The position numbers and the translations under genes are program-made. A stretch of DNA of 64,000 nt from Lewinellaceae bacterium (lineage in GTDB: Bacteria > Bacteroidota > Bacteroidia > Chitinophagales > Saprospiraceae), in contig JACJYP010000001.1 in NCBI GenBank assembly GCA_020636045.1, forward strand, positions 124,001 to 188,000. The letters run 5' to 3'. The notes under the pieces were generated by a model. The model saw only the letters and a list, made by a program, of their open reading frames with translations, was not told the DNA's origin and ran no database searches. Of this stretch, positions 43,761-52,302 are shown piece after piece; the first letter of the stretch is position 1, and each line of letters begins with the position of its first letter.

Positions 43761-43807
43761 CGATACTTGAAAAACCCTGCATCTTTGCACCCGTTCAGAT
43801 ATTCGGG

Positions 43808-44182
43808 ATGAAATTTCGCAAGATCATACGCTTTCAGCGAAAGGTGCTCTGGGCCCTGATGCTGGAGGGCGTCGAGACAAAACAAATGCTGCACGCCTTC
43901 CTGCGCGAAGGCCGGGGTCGCCTGTTGGTATCGTTCAAATCGAAGAACCCTTCCCAGGAAGAACTCCAAAAGGCCGTCGAGCAACTCAAGGACATTCCCC
44001 GTTTTTTGCCGTTTTTTATCGTGGTGGTAGTGCCCATGCCGGGCGTGACCGAAGGATACACCCTGCTGGCGGTCACGCTGGAGAAATGGCTGGGTGAAAA
44101 GTTCCGTTTCCTGCCGAGCAGGCTTAGCAAGGTGGTGCGCGAAAAGAACAACGATACAACCGAAACCAATCAACAATCCTGA
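43808..44182 (+). CDS. LETM1-like small protein
   Basis: The 124-residue protein contains, in its second half, RFLPFFIVVVVPMPGVTEGYTLLAVTLEKWLG, which resembles the LETM1 signature (a positive residue and LPF, a VPF/VPM-like turn, then LL..A..LE). It begins with MKFRKIIRFQRKVLWALMLEGVETKQMLHAFL, a basic amphipathic segment. One membrane span is likely. LETM1 proteins are known from mitochondria and from some Bacteroidota as small domains of unknown function. The similarity is partial and I rate it as suggestive. It starts 48 bases beyond the REP cluster and is followed by a secreted protein gene. Confidence 0.6.
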   Translation: MKFRKIIRFQRKVLWALMLEGVETKQMLHAFLREGRGRLLVSFKSKNPSQEELQKAVEQLKDIPRFLPFFIVVVVPMPGVTEGYTLLAVTLEKWLGEKFRFLPSRLSKVVREKNNDTTETNQQS

Positions 44183-44236
44183 CCCGCTGCGTGCGTGCGG
44201 GCAGGTATACCATTCAAAATACCAACACTTACTACA

Positions 44237-44944
44237 ATGCTGAAAAACTACCTCTTGCCCGGCCTTGCCTGGCTGCTTGCCACTGCCTGTTTTGCCCAAC
44301 CGGTCACGGTTACACCCAGATCGGTTTATATTGAATACGCTTATGTGGACATTCCGGAAGACGACATGGTGCAAAAAATGATGTTCGGGAACACGAAGAT
44401 TAAAGTGTACGCTGACGACCAGTACATTAAACTGGAATCGGAAGTGCAGACACCCGGCGGCATGCACTCGATGGCCGTCCGCAATAACAAAACGGGCGAA
44501 ACGCAACTGTATGTCAGCATCGACACCCTGAAGATCAGGATGGATGATGACAGCCAGCGACTCACGGCGCTGTTCGGCGTCGAAGACTCCACACTCGAGT
44601 GGAAAACCGTCGAAATGCCCGGCATGACGATCATGGATGTGCCCGTACAAGCATGGAGCGTCGCCGATCCGGAGGATTCCGGCGGGACCCTTGCATTTCT
44701 GGCAGACCATTTTTTGCCTTCGGAAGGCATCGCCCAATGTCCGGTCTTTATTTCCCGGAACGGAAAATGCGCCGGCCTGCTGCTGGGGCACGACCAGGAA
44801 TACGGCAAGTTCACCACGCACCTGCGGGCCACGGTACTGGAATTCGATCAACCGCAGGAAGTAGGCGCTCTGCTCGCTGAGTACCGGCCGGTAACGAAAG
44901 AAGAAGGCAACAAACTGATGCAGAAAGCGCTGTTCGGCAACTGA
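44237..44944 (+). CDS. Periplasmic or outer-membrane protein, unknown function
   Basis: The 235-residue protein starts MLKNYLLPGLAWLLATACFAQPV, a signal peptide with cleavage after CFAQ. The mature part is rich in beta strands (TPRSVYIEYAYVDIPEDDMVQKMMFGNTKIKVYADDQYIKLESEV) and is reminiscent of proteins annotated DUF4412 in Bacteroidota, though I cannot confirm that. The central AQCPVFISRNGKCAGLLLGHDQEYGK contains two Cys that may form a disulfide. No enzyme motif is seen. It lies 54 bases after the LETM1-like gene on the same strand. Confidence 0.55.
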   Translation: MLKNYLLPGLAWLLATACFAQPVTVTPRSVYIEYAYVDIPEDDMVQKMMFGNTKIKVYADDQYIKLESEVQTPGGMHSMAVRNNKTGETQLYVSIDTLKIRMDDDSQRLTALFGVEDSTLEWKTVEMPGMTIMDVPVQAWSVADPEDSGGTLAFLADHFLPSEGIAQCPVFISRNGKCAGLLLGHDQEYGKFTTHLRATVLEFDQPQEVGALLAEYRPVTKEEGNKLMQKALFGN

Positions 44945-45016
44945 ATTTATGTTCCGTAAGGCAGAACTTTTAGGGCGGGGATTTGAAGCGATGCCGGCAA
45001 TCCGTAATTTTATCGC

Positions 45017-45676
45017 ATGAAAATCCACTCGATCAAACTGGAAACTCCGACGCTGAATCAGGTCGTCGATTTTTACCATTCCATGCTCGGTATCGATGTT
45101 GCCCTCGTGGAGGCGGGTACGGCGCATTTTCAGATCGGCCAGTCCTGGCTCATTTTCACGGAAAACCCCGATTTCAAAGGGCAGTACCATTTTGCCATCA
45201 ATATTCCCTGCAATCAGATCCGCGAAGGGATGGCCTGGCTCGAACGCTGCGGTGTGGAACTCATCGCCAACGAAAAGGGAGAAACCCGCATTGATTTTCC
45301 AAACTGGAATGCCGAAGCCACCTATTTCTACGATCCCGTGGGTAATATCGTGGAACTGATCGCCCGCCGCGACCTGCGGAACGAGAGCGAGCGTAGTTTC
45401 AGCAAGGAGTCGCTCTATGAGATCTGCGAGATCGGTATTGTCACCCCCGATGTTTCTGCCTGGAATACTCGCGCTGCTGAGTCATGGGGCGTGTTGCCTT
45501 TCGACAAGCAAAAGCCCGCCGCCGATTTCGCCGCGCTGGGAAGCGACTCGGGGCTGTTCATCGTGGTAACGGAAGGGCGCAAGTGGTTCCTCACCGATAT
45601 GCAGGCCTCCCGTTGTCCGATTGAGGTGAAATTCGAGAACGAAGCGGCGGAAGTATTCGATCTGAAGGAGATGTAA
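45017..45676 (+). CDS. VOC family protein (two modules)
   Basis: The 219-residue protein consists of two VOC half-modules: MKIHSIKLETPTLNQVVDFYHSMLGIDVALVEAGTAHFQIGQSWLIFTEN up to YFYDPVGNIVELIARRD, and then ICEIGIVTPDVSAWNTRAAESWGVLPF onward. Double-module proteins of this size include extradiol-type dioxygenases and uncharacterised ring-cleaving relatives; the usual metal-binding His/Glu cannot be identified with confidence. It follows the secreted unknown protein by 72 bases on the same strand. Confidence 0.8.
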   Translation: MKIHSIKLETPTLNQVVDFYHSMLGIDVALVEAGTAHFQIGQSWLIFTENPDFKGQYHFAINIPCNQIREGMAWLERCGVELIANEKGETRIDFPNWNAEATYFYDPVGNIVELIARRDLRNESERSFSKESLYEICEIGIVTPDVSAWNTRAAESWGVLPFDKQKPAADFAALGSDSGLFIVVTEGRKWFLTDMQASRCPIEVKFENEAAEVFDLKEM

Positions 45677-45751
45677 TTGTCATCCGCCGACAAATTCCCG
45701 CCCCTCACGGTGCATTTTCTGCCGAAACCCGCGCGATTTTTTTCGTTTCAC

Positions 45752-45759
45752 TACTTTTG
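45752..45759 (+). promoter_or_regulatory. Possible -7 element of the MoxR gene
   Basis: TACTTTTG matches the TAnnTTTG consensus 118 bases before the MoxR ATG. The -33 region is poor (TTTTTTTCG about 18 bases upstream), so this is a weak call. Confidence 0.3.
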
Positions 45760-45876
45760 CGGCTTTCCTGCTGAAACAAAGCGGCCGTTGCGGCGTTTTA
45801 CCCCGGCCGGTGCAGGGAATCCTAGGGTATTTTTCAAATACACCTTAAAGTAACCGGAATCACATAACACGTACAA

Positions 45877-46842
45877 ATGACACAATTTAAATCGGACGTT
45901 GAAGCGGTTGACGCGCTCGCACAGGCATACAAGGACCTTTCTTCAGAGATCGGCAAAGTGATCGTAGGACAGGACGATGTGGTGCGGGCCGTGATCATTA
46001 CCCTGTTTTCCAACGGCCACGCCCTGCTGGTCGGCGTACCGGGCCTCGCCAAAACGCTGCTGGTCAGCACGATCGCCGAGGTGCTTGACCTCGATTTCAA
46101 ACGCATCCAATTCACGCCTGACCTGATGCCTTCCGACATCACGGGCAACGAGATCCTCGATGAAGAACGCCGTTTCCGCTTTACCCGCGGCCCGGTATTC
46201 GCCAATATCGTACTGGCCGACGAGATCAACCGGACGCCGCCTAAAACGCAGGCCGCCCTTCTGGAGGCCATGCAGGAGCGCGCCGTGACGGTGAGCGGGC
46301 AACGCCATGTGCTGCCTTCGCCATTCTTCGTGCTGGCTACCCAAAACCCCATCGAACAGGAAGGTACCTACCCGCTGCCCGAAGCGCAACTCGACCGTTT
46401 TATGTTCAACATTCCGTTGACGTACCCGAGTTACGAGCAAGAGGTGGAAGTAGTGAAACAGACCACCTCGTCGTCGGCAGCCGAACTGAAGCATATTCTG
46501 AGTGCCGAGCAGATCCTCGGGTATCAGCAACTGATCCGCAAAATTCCGGTGAGCGACAACGTGCTGGAATACGCCGTCGGTCTCGCCACCAAAACGCGCC
46601 CCGGCACGCAACACGCCACCCAGGAAGCCAGCAACTATCTGGCATGGGGAGCAGGGCCGCGCGCCAGCCAGTATCTCGTGCTGGGCGCCAAATGCCACGC
46701 AGCCCTGCGCGGCAAGTACTCGCCCGACATCGAAGATGTGCAGGCGATCGCCAACCTGGTGCTGCGCCACCGTATCGTGCGCAACTACAAGGCGGAAGCA
46801 GAGGGTGTGAGCGAAGAGAACATCATCGAGGCGCTGTTGTAA
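45877..46842 (+). CDS. MoxR-type AAA+ ATPase
   Basis: The 321-residue protein shows Walker A GVPGLAKTLLVST, Walker B VLADEINRTPPKTQAALLEAMQERAVTVSGQRHVLP, sensor 1 in FFVLATQNPIEQEGTYPLPEAQLDRFMF, and sensor 2 in the C-terminal lid. MoxR ATPases act as chaperones that mature metal-containing or envelope proteins, usually with a downstream VWA- or DUF58-domain partner. Here no such partner follows; the gene ends in its own terminator (46871-46908). It could work with partners encoded elsewhere. Confidence 0.93.
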   Translation: MTQFKSDVEAVDALAQAYKDLSSEIGKVIVGQDDVVRAVIITLFSNGHALLVGVPGLAKTLLVSTIAEVLDLDFKRIQFTPDLMPSDITGNEILDEERRFRFTRGPVFANIVLADEINRTPPKTQAALLEAMQERAVTVSGQRHVLPSPFFVLATQNPIEQEGTYPLPEAQLDRFMFNIPLTYPSYEQEVEVVKQTTSSSAAELKHILSAEQILGYQQLIRKIPVSDNVLEYAVGLATKTRPGTQHATQEASNYLAWGAGPRASQYLVLGAKCHAALRGKYSPDIEDVQAIANLVLRHRIVRNYKAEAEGVSEENIIEALL

Positions 46843-46870
46843 GTGCCTGTCACATATAGATAAACTATGC

Positions 46871-46908
46871 GGGGGAGCGGCTGTCACAGCCGCTCTCCCG
46901 TTGTTTTG
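46871..46908 (+). terminator. Intrinsic terminator after the MoxR gene
   Basis: GGGGGAGCGGCTG and CAGCCGCTCTCCC form a 13-bp stem with one G-T pair and a 3-base loop, followed by TTGTTTTG. It ends the MoxR transcript before the mntR promoter. Confidence 0.75.
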
Positions 46909-46926
46909 TAAATAATTAAAAATATT

Positions 46927-46958
46927 TTTAGGTTTGTCTAAAAATATTTATACTTTTG
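46927..46958 (+). promoter_or_regulatory. DtxR/MntR-type operator over the mntR promoter
   Basis: The palindrome TTTAGGTTTGTCTAAA (46927-46942) resembles the DtxR/SirR/MntR box (TTTAGG...CCTAAA type). It directly overlaps the -33 side of a -7 element TACTTTTG (46951-46958), 16 bases before the ATG of mntR. A metal-loaded repressor bound here would block its own promoter and that of the mntH gene downstream. Binding is inferred from sequence resemblance only. Confidence 0.6.
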
Positions 46959-46974
46959 TTCTAAATATAAAGGT

Positions 46975-47637
46975 ATGACCATCACTCAGGCGGAGGAAAA
47001 TTACCTGAAGGCCATCTTCAAAATCTCGGAAAAGAGCGATAAACCCGCTCTGACCAATGCCATTTCGGCCGTCATGCAGACCACGGCAGCGTCCGTGACG
47101 GATATGCTCAAGCGGCTTGCAGAAAAAGACCTCATCAGTTACGAAAAATACAAAGGCGTCCAACTGACAGAGGAGGGCAATAGGCTGGCCACCGCCCTCA
47201 TCCGAAAACACCGGCTATGGGAGGTGTTCCTCACGGAAAAACTCGGATTTGCCTGGGACGAAGTGCACGAACTGGCCGAACAGCTCGAACATGTGCAGGG
47301 CAACGACCTCGTCGGGCGCCTCGACGCTTTTCTCGGGCATCCGAAATTCGACCCGCATGGCGACCCTATCCCCGATGCGGACGGCCGCTGGGCCTACCGG
47401 AAACAATCGCCGCTGGCTACTCTGCAGGCCGGCGACCACGGCGTGGTGACCGGTGTGGAAGACCATAGTTCGGCGTTCCTGCAATACCTCGACCAACTCG
47501 GGCTCGGGCTCGGCGCCGGGATCGAACTGATCGAGCGTTTCCCATACGATCAGTCCGTCAGGATACGCACATCCGACAACAGAGAAATGGTACTTAGTGA
47601 AAAGGTTTCCCAAAACCTGTACATCAAAACCGGGTGA
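46975..47637 (+). CDS. mntR: Manganese/iron-dependent repressor, DtxR family
   Basis: The 220-residue protein has the DtxR layout: N-terminal winged helix (SAVMQTTAASVTDMLKRLAEKDLISYEKYKGVQLTEEG), a dimerisation and metal-binding helix (HRLWEVFLTEKLGFAWDEVHELAEQLEHVQGNDLVGRLDAFLGHPKFDPHGDPIP) and a C-terminal SH3-like FeoA domain (QAGDHGVVTGVEDH...). The metal ligands in the middle part appear to be His79, Glu102, Glu105 and His106; Glu at 102, where iron-type DtxR has Cys, favours manganese. The first-site residue is Asn9 rather than Asp. The gene precedes mntH and is preceded by a matching operator, so it likely represses Mn import when Mn is plentiful. Confidence 0.88.
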   Translation: MTITQAEENYLKAIFKISEKSDKPALTNAISAVMQTTAASVTDMLKRLAEKDLISYEKYKGVQLTEEGNRLATALIRKHRLWEVFLTEKLGFAWDEVHELAEQLEHVQGNDLVGRLDAFLGHPKFDPHGDPIPDADGRWAYRKQSPLATLQAGDHGVVTGVEDHSSAFLQYLDQLGLGLGAGIELIERFPYDQSVRIRTSDNREMVLSEKVSQNLYIKTG

Positions 47638-47706
47638 TGCCCGCATGCACGACTTTGTGATTTTCAACCCGATGCCTTGACCAAACACATTCCACCGCAA
47701 AGCGCC

Positions 47707-49590
47707 ATGGAAAAAAAACATCCAGAACTCTCCCTGTCCGAAGTCCACGGTTCCGTCGAAACCGAAGTGAAGGGTAACTTCCTGAAGCGGTTATTCGCAT
47801 TTATCGGACCGGCTTACCTGGTCAGCGTGGGTTATATGGACCCCGGTAACTGGGCCACCGATCTTGCCGGCGGCAGTCGCTTCGGCTATGCTCTGTTGTG
47901 GGTGTTGCTGATGTCCAATCTCATCGCCCTGCTGCTGCAGAGCCTGAGCGCCCGCCTGGGTGTAGTGGCCCGCCGCGACCTGGCACAGGCTTCACGCGAG
48001 CTCTATCACCCGGCAGCCAACATTTTCAACTACATCCTTGCGGAGATCGCGATCGCCGCCACCGACCTGGCGGAGGTAGTAGGCATGGCTATTGGCCTGC
48101 AGTTGCTGTTCGATATTCCCCTTGTATGGGGGGTAGCGATCAGCGTGCTGGACGCTTTTTTGCTGTTATTTCTGATGCAACTGGGTATCCGGAAACTGGA
48201 AGCCTTTATTCTGGGACTCGTTACGGTGATCGGCGGCGCTTTTGCTGTACAGATGTTCCTGGCAAAACCCGTGGTCAGCGAAATGGCGAGCGGTTTTATC
48301 CCCTCCATTCCCGATTCCGAAGCCCTTTTTATCGCCATCGGGATCATCGGAGCGACCGTTATGCCGCATAACCTGTACCTGCACTCTGCGCTGGTGCAAA
48401 CCCGCAAGATCAGCCGCAACCCGGAAGGCCTGCGGCGTGCCATCAAATTCAATATCATCGACTCGGCCATCGCCCTCAACCTGGCGTTGTTCGTCAATGC
48501 GGCCATCCTGATCCTGGCGGCCGCCGTATTCCATAAAAACGGCTACGACGGTGTGTCGGAAATACAGGATGCTCACCAGCTGCTGGAACCCCTGCTGGGG
48601 AAAAGTTATGCGCCTGCCCTTTTTGCCATCGCCCTCATCGCCGCAGGGCAGAGCAGTACCGTGACGGGCACCCTGGCGGGACAGATCGTCATGGAAGGCT
48701 ACCTGCACCTGCGCATTGCTCCCTGGCTGCGTCGCCTGATCACGCGGCTGCTGGCGGTCGTTCCGGCTATGCTGGTCATTTCGCTTCTGGGCGAGCGGGC
48801 TACGGGCGACATGCTGGTACTGAGCCAGGTGATCCTGAGCATGCAACTGGGTTTTGCGATCGTACCCCTGCTACACTACGTCAGCGATAAAAAGCGAATG
48901 GGTGCGTTTGCCATCGGCTTCTGGGCCAAACTGGGCGGCTGGGTCAGCGCGATCGTGATCGTTCTGTTGAACATCAACCTGGTCATTCAGCAGATCGGTA
49001 CGTGGCTGGACGTCGCCGGGCCGAAATCCTGGATGATCTACACATTCGTCATTCCGCCGCTGGTTTTTGCATTCGGTATGCTGGTGTACATCGTGCTGCG
49101 CCCCTTGCTCGTGCGTTTGCCGGAAGCCAAAACCCGCATCCCGCACGGCGAATTCGCCGGTATTGCCAATATCACGGCGCCCGAATACCGGAAGATCGCC
49201 ATAGCGCTCGATTTTTCGGCGGCCGACAAAAAAGCACTGGAACACGCACTGCACGTGGGGGGCAAGGAAGCCGACTATCTGCTGATCCATGCCGTCGAAA
49301 CCGCGGGCGCCTGGGTGATGGGGTCCGATATTCACGACCTCGAGACGCGCACCGACGTGCAGAACCTGGAAGAATACGCGCAAAGCCTGCGCGAACTGGG
49401 TTACCGTTGCGAGGCGTTAATAGGCTATGGCACCGCCAAAAAAGCCGTTCCGCTGCTGGTAAATGAAAACAACGTTGACCTGCTGGTAATGGGAGCCCAC
49501 GGCCACCATACCTTTAAAGACCTGATATTCGGCACCACGGTTGGCGCAGTCAGACATGCCGTGAAAATGCCTGTGCTGGTGGTGCGGTAA
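47707..49590 (+). CDS. mntH: Nramp manganese/iron transporter fused to a UspA domain
   Basis: The protein has 627 residues, about 200 longer than ordinary MntH. Residues 1-480 are an Nramp transporter with the metal-site motifs DPGN (Asp45-Asn48, in YMDPGNWATD) and MPHN (ATVMPHNLYLHSALV). Residues about 495-627 form a universal-stress-protein domain (RKIAIALDFSAADKKALEHAL ... LLVMGAHGHHTFKDLIFGTTVGAVRHAVKMPVLVV) with a GxxG...GT nucleotide-binding loop. The UspA part is cytoplasmic and may bind ATP or another ligand that modulates uptake. The start at ATG 47707 is preferred to a TTG at 47677. It is in one unit with mntR (69-base gap). Confidence 0.93.
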   Translation: MEKKHPELSLSEVHGSVETEVKGNFLKRLFAFIGPAYLVSVGYMDPGNWATDLAGGSRFGYALLWVLLMSNLIALLLQSLSARLGVVARRDLAQASRELYHPAANIFNYILAEIAIAATDLAEVVGMAIGLQLLFDIPLVWGVAISVLDAFLLLFLMQLGIRKLEAFILGLVTVIGGAFAVQMFLAKPVVSEMASGFIPSIPDSEALFIAIGIIGATVMPHNLYLHSALVQTRKISRNPEGLRRAIKFNIIDSAIALNLALFVNAAILILAAAVFHKNGYDGVSEIQDAHQLLEPLLGKSYAPALFAIALIAAGQSSTVTGTLAGQIVMEGYLHLRIAPWLRRLITRLLAVVPAMLVISLLGERATGDMLVLSQVILSMQLGFAIVPLLHYVSDKKRMGAFAIGFWAKLGGWVSAIVIVLLNINLVIQQIGTWLDVAGPKSWMIYTFVIPPLVFAFGMLVYIVLRPLLVRLPEAKTRIPHGEFAGIANITAPEYRKIAIALDFSAADKKALEHALHVGGKEADYLLIHAVETAGAWVMGSDIHDLETRTDVQNLEEYAQSLRELGYRCEALIGYGTAKKAVPLLVNENNVDLLVMGAHGHHTFKDLIFGTTVGAVRHAVKMPVLVVR

Positions 49591-49649
49591 ATTCGCATTG
49601 GAGGCTCATCATCAGCCGTAACTTGGTGCCACAAATCCGATATTTATAC

Positions 49650-50225
49650 ATGAATTTGAATCGTATTTCCGAACTGATCCGCCGCCGCCGCGCCGTTTTT
49701 CCGAAGGTTTACCTTGCCGGCAAACCCGTCGAGCGCGCCCTGATAGAACAATTGCTGGAAAATGCGAACTGGGCGCCTACGCACAAACTGACGGAGCCCT
49801 GGCGTTTTCAGGTTTTTCATTCCGAAGAAAGCAGGCGCCGTCTAGGGGAGTACCTGGCAGAATATTACCGGAAAAACACACCCGAAGCGCTGTTTTCAGA
49901 GGAAAAATGGAAAAAAAGCGGTGAAAACCCGCTCCGCTCCGGCGCCGTCATAGCGATCGTATTGCACCGCGATCCGCTTGAAAGCATCCCGGAATTCGAG
50001 GAGATCGCTGCGGTGGCGATGGCGGTGCAGAATATGTGGCTGACCTGCACGGAAGCGGGGCTGGGTTGTTACTGGAGTACGCCGAAGGCCGCGCTCGAAG
50101 CAGATGCATTTTTGGGACTCTCTCCCGGCGAGCGTTGTCTCGGTTTTTTTTACATGGGCTGGTACGATATGCCGGAAATCCCCGGCAAGCGAAAACCGGT
50201 ATCCGACAAAACGCGCTGGTTGTAG
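49650..50225 (+). CDS. Nitroreductase family protein
   Basis: The 191-residue protein shows the nitroreductase fold: RISELIRRRRAVFPKVYLAGKPVERALIEQLLENANWAPTHKLTEPWRFQVF (FMN-binding RRRR and Pro/Thr/W motif), VQNMWLTCTEAGLGCYWSTP and a C-terminal LGFFYMGWYDMPEIPGKRKPVSDKTRW. Such FMN enzymes use NAD(P)H to reduce nitro compounds, quinones or flavin. The substrate is unknown. It lies 59 bases downstream of mntH on the same strand and 63 bases upstream of the next gene. Confidence 0.9.
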   Translation: MNLNRISELIRRRRAVFPKVYLAGKPVERALIEQLLENANWAPTHKLTEPWRFQVFHSEESRRRLGEYLAEYYRKNTPEALFSEEKWKKSGENPLRSGAVIAIVLHRDPLESIPEFEEIAAVAMAVQNMWLTCTEAGLGCYWSTPKAALEADAFLGLSPGERCLGFFYMGWYDMPEIPGKRKPVSDKTRWL

Positions 50226-50288
50226 AAAAATTTAGCGTTGAGTACACGGGCCTGTCTAAAGGCGGGCATATAATGCAATCATCAATTC

Positions 50289-51713
50289 ATGACAAGAAGA
50301 TTACTTGAAACCGAGCAAAAAGCGCTGGAGATCAACCTTGACGACAGCATATACGGCGCATTCGCAGAGATCGGCGCCGGGCAGGAGGTCGCCCGCCACT
50401 TTTTTCAGGTAGGGGCTGCGGCCGGCACCATTGCCAAAACCATGAGCGCGTACGATAAAACGGTGTCCGACGAAATATACGGGTCGGAGACCAAGGGCAA
50501 AGGGCGCTACGTGTGCGAACCCCGGCTTTACAAGATGCTCGACCATGAGTACGAACTCATGGAAGGGCGTCTGCGCGAACTGCGGCCGGAGCAGAATTTT
50601 TTCGCTTTCGCCGATACGGTAGCGGCCATCAATTTTCAAAAAACTATCAAGGGCGACGGGTGGCTGGGTCTGCGTTTTCAACTTCACCCTGAGCAGGAGA
50701 CCAACGACGCCATTTTGCACGTGCGCCTGCTTGACAACGACAACCAGTTGCAGCAGCAGGCCATCGGCATCCTGGGCGTCAACCTCATTTACGGGTGTTT
50801 TCGCTTTCACGAGGAGCCGGAAGTGCTGCTCCAGTCGCTCATGGATAACCTGCGCGGCCGGGTCATGATCGATATGGTGCGCCTGCAAGGGCCTGATTTT
50901 CAGAAGGTGGACAACCGGCTCATCTGCCTTTGGATGGTCAAAAACGGCCTCAGTGATGTAGCGATTTTCGGACCCGACGGCAACAGTCTGCATGCGGGCG
51001 AATTTCTTTACCGCAAATCCATTCTTATCGCCCGCGGCAGTTACCGTCCGCCTACCCTGGTGCAGCAGGATATGATCCGCAAAGCATACGATCAGTTTTG
51101 CGCGGAACCGGATGTGGATGCGGAAAAAACATTTTTTCTGACCGAGCTCACACTAGATAACCTGCGTGCCGCCGGTTCTATCGACGAACGCGATTTTCTC
51201 GACCGCGCCGACATGCTTTGCGCCCTTGGGCAGACGGTCATTTTGTCCAACTGCGTGCAACACAAAAAACTGATCGCCTATTTTTCCGACTACAAGGTGC
51301 AACGCATCGGTCTGGCGATGGGGGTGCGGAAACTGCAAAACATCATTCGCGAGACCTACGAGCAAAACCCCGACAACCTGCTCGGGGCTTTCGGCGAAAT
51401 GTTTCTGCGCAACGTCCGCTTTTACATCTACCCTGCGCGCGATGAGGGCAATAATGCATTGATCAATGCCCGTAGCATAGAGGTGCCGCATGCCATTCAT
51501 TTTTTATACGACCATCTGCTGGAAAACCGGAATATTGTTGATATTCAGGGTTTTAATCCGGATATTTTGCACATTTACCACAAGGAGGTGCTGGAAATGA
51601 TACGGAACAGTGAGCCCGGCTGGGAGGCGAAAGTGCCGGAGGAAGTTGCCGAAATGATAAAGAAAAAAGGCCTGTTCGGGTATAAAACGGGTGTAGCAGC
51701 AGGCCGGACCTGA
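50289..51713 (+). CDS. Conserved Bacteroidota protein, unknown function
   Basis: The 474-residue protein starts MTRRLLETEQKALEINLDDSIYGAFAEIGAGQEVARHFF and is soluble in appearance, with no signal peptide or membrane span. Conserved-looking blocks are EIGAGQEVARHFFQ, GTIAKTMSAYDKTVSDEIYG, YVCEPRLYKMLDHEYELM and DNRLICLWMVKNGLSDVAIFGPDG. I recall close homologues across Bacteroidota and also Cyanobacteria, often annotated incorrectly as a TonB-dependent receptor or as an adenylyltransferase; nothing in this sequence supports either. It could be a metabolic or regulatory protein. Order: nitroreductase, this gene, then the YqeY-like gene 108 bases downstream. Confidence 0.6.
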   Translation: MTRRLLETEQKALEINLDDSIYGAFAEIGAGQEVARHFFQVGAAAGTIAKTMSAYDKTVSDEIYGSETKGKGRYVCEPRLYKMLDHEYELMEGRLRELRPEQNFFAFADTVAAINFQKTIKGDGWLGLRFQLHPEQETNDAILHVRLLDNDNQLQQQAIGILGVNLIYGCFRFHEEPEVLLQSLMDNLRGRVMIDMVRLQGPDFQKVDNRLICLWMVKNGLSDVAIFGPDGNSLHAGEFLYRKSILIARGSYRPPTLVQQDMIRKAYDQFCAEPDVDAEKTFFLTELTLDNLRAAGSIDERDFLDRADMLCALGQTVILSNCVQHKKLIAYFSDYKVQRIGLAMGVRKLQNIIRETYEQNPDNLLGAFGEMFLRNVRFYIYPARDEGNNALINARSIEVPHAIHFLYDHLLENRNIVDIQGFNPDILHIYHKEVLEMIRNSEPGWEAKVPEEVAEMIKKKGLFGYKTGVAAGRT

Positions 51714-51821
51714 GGAAAAGCCGCCAATATACCGGACGACGCAACTAATTAAGGGATCGTTTCGTTTCCTGTTCGATCGTTTGAATAATTTTGCCCAAGT
51801 CAAAAGACATCAATTTATATA

Positions 51822-52274
51822 ATGAGCCTGGAAGAAAAGATCAATAAAGACCTGGTGACTGCCATGAAGGCCAAAGACGAAGTGTCCCTGCGCGGCATAC
51901 GCGCCGTTAAAAGCGCCATTTTGCTTGCCAAAACGGATGGCAGCGGACAGGCTATCGATGAAGCCCGCGAACTGCAAATCCTGCAAAAACTGGTGAAAAC
52001 CCGCCAGGAATCGCTCGATATTTATGTAAAAAACAACCGGCCCGAACTGGCGGAAAAAGAACGCGAAGAGATAGAGGTGCTCAAACGTTATCTGCCGGCC
52101 ATGCTCGAAGGCCCGGAACTGGAGGCCATTATCCGGAAGATCATCGCCGATACGGGCGCCAGTTCGCCCAAAGACATGGGTAAAGTAATGGGCGTGGCCA
52201 GCAAGCAACTTGCAGGCAAGGCCGATGGTCGTTCCATTTCGGAGATCGTAAAGCAACTGCTTGCGGAAGCCTGA
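51822..52274 (+). CDS. GatB/YqeY domain protein
   Basis: The 150-residue protein matches stand-alone YqeY proteins: MSLEEKINKDLVTAMKAKDEVSLRGIRAVKSAILLAKTD, LQKLVKTRQESLDIYVKNNRPELAEKEREEIEVLKRYLPAML and GKVMGVASKQLAGKADGRSISEIVKQLL. The domain is the tRNA-binding tail of the amidotransferase subunit GatB, so a tRNA-related role is likely but not shown. A -7 element TAATTTTG lies at 51786-51793. It is followed by lptB after 28 bases. Confidence 0.93.
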   Translation: MSLEEKINKDLVTAMKAKDEVSLRGIRAVKSAILLAKTDGSGQAIDEARELQILQKLVKTRQESLDIYVKNNRPELAEKEREEIEVLKRYLPAMLEGPELEAIIRKIIADTGASSPKDMGKVMGVASKQLAGKADGRSISEIVKQLLAEA

Positions 52275-52302
52275 GAACCGTCTGACGTGAAGAAGCCAAA
52301 TT

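Noticed and set aside
42967..43782. RAYT start at 43782 giving 271 residues
   Set aside because: The extra 64 residues are translated from the REP palindromes (RGQPELGYFARATNQR and so on); the family starts at the Met at 43590.
45877..46842. MoxR operon with DUF58 and VWA partners
   Set aside because: The gene is followed by a terminator and the unrelated mntR-mntH unit, so no partner is present here.
50289..51713. TonB-dependent receptor
   Set aside because: No signal peptide, plug domain, TonB box or beta-barrel pattern is visible.
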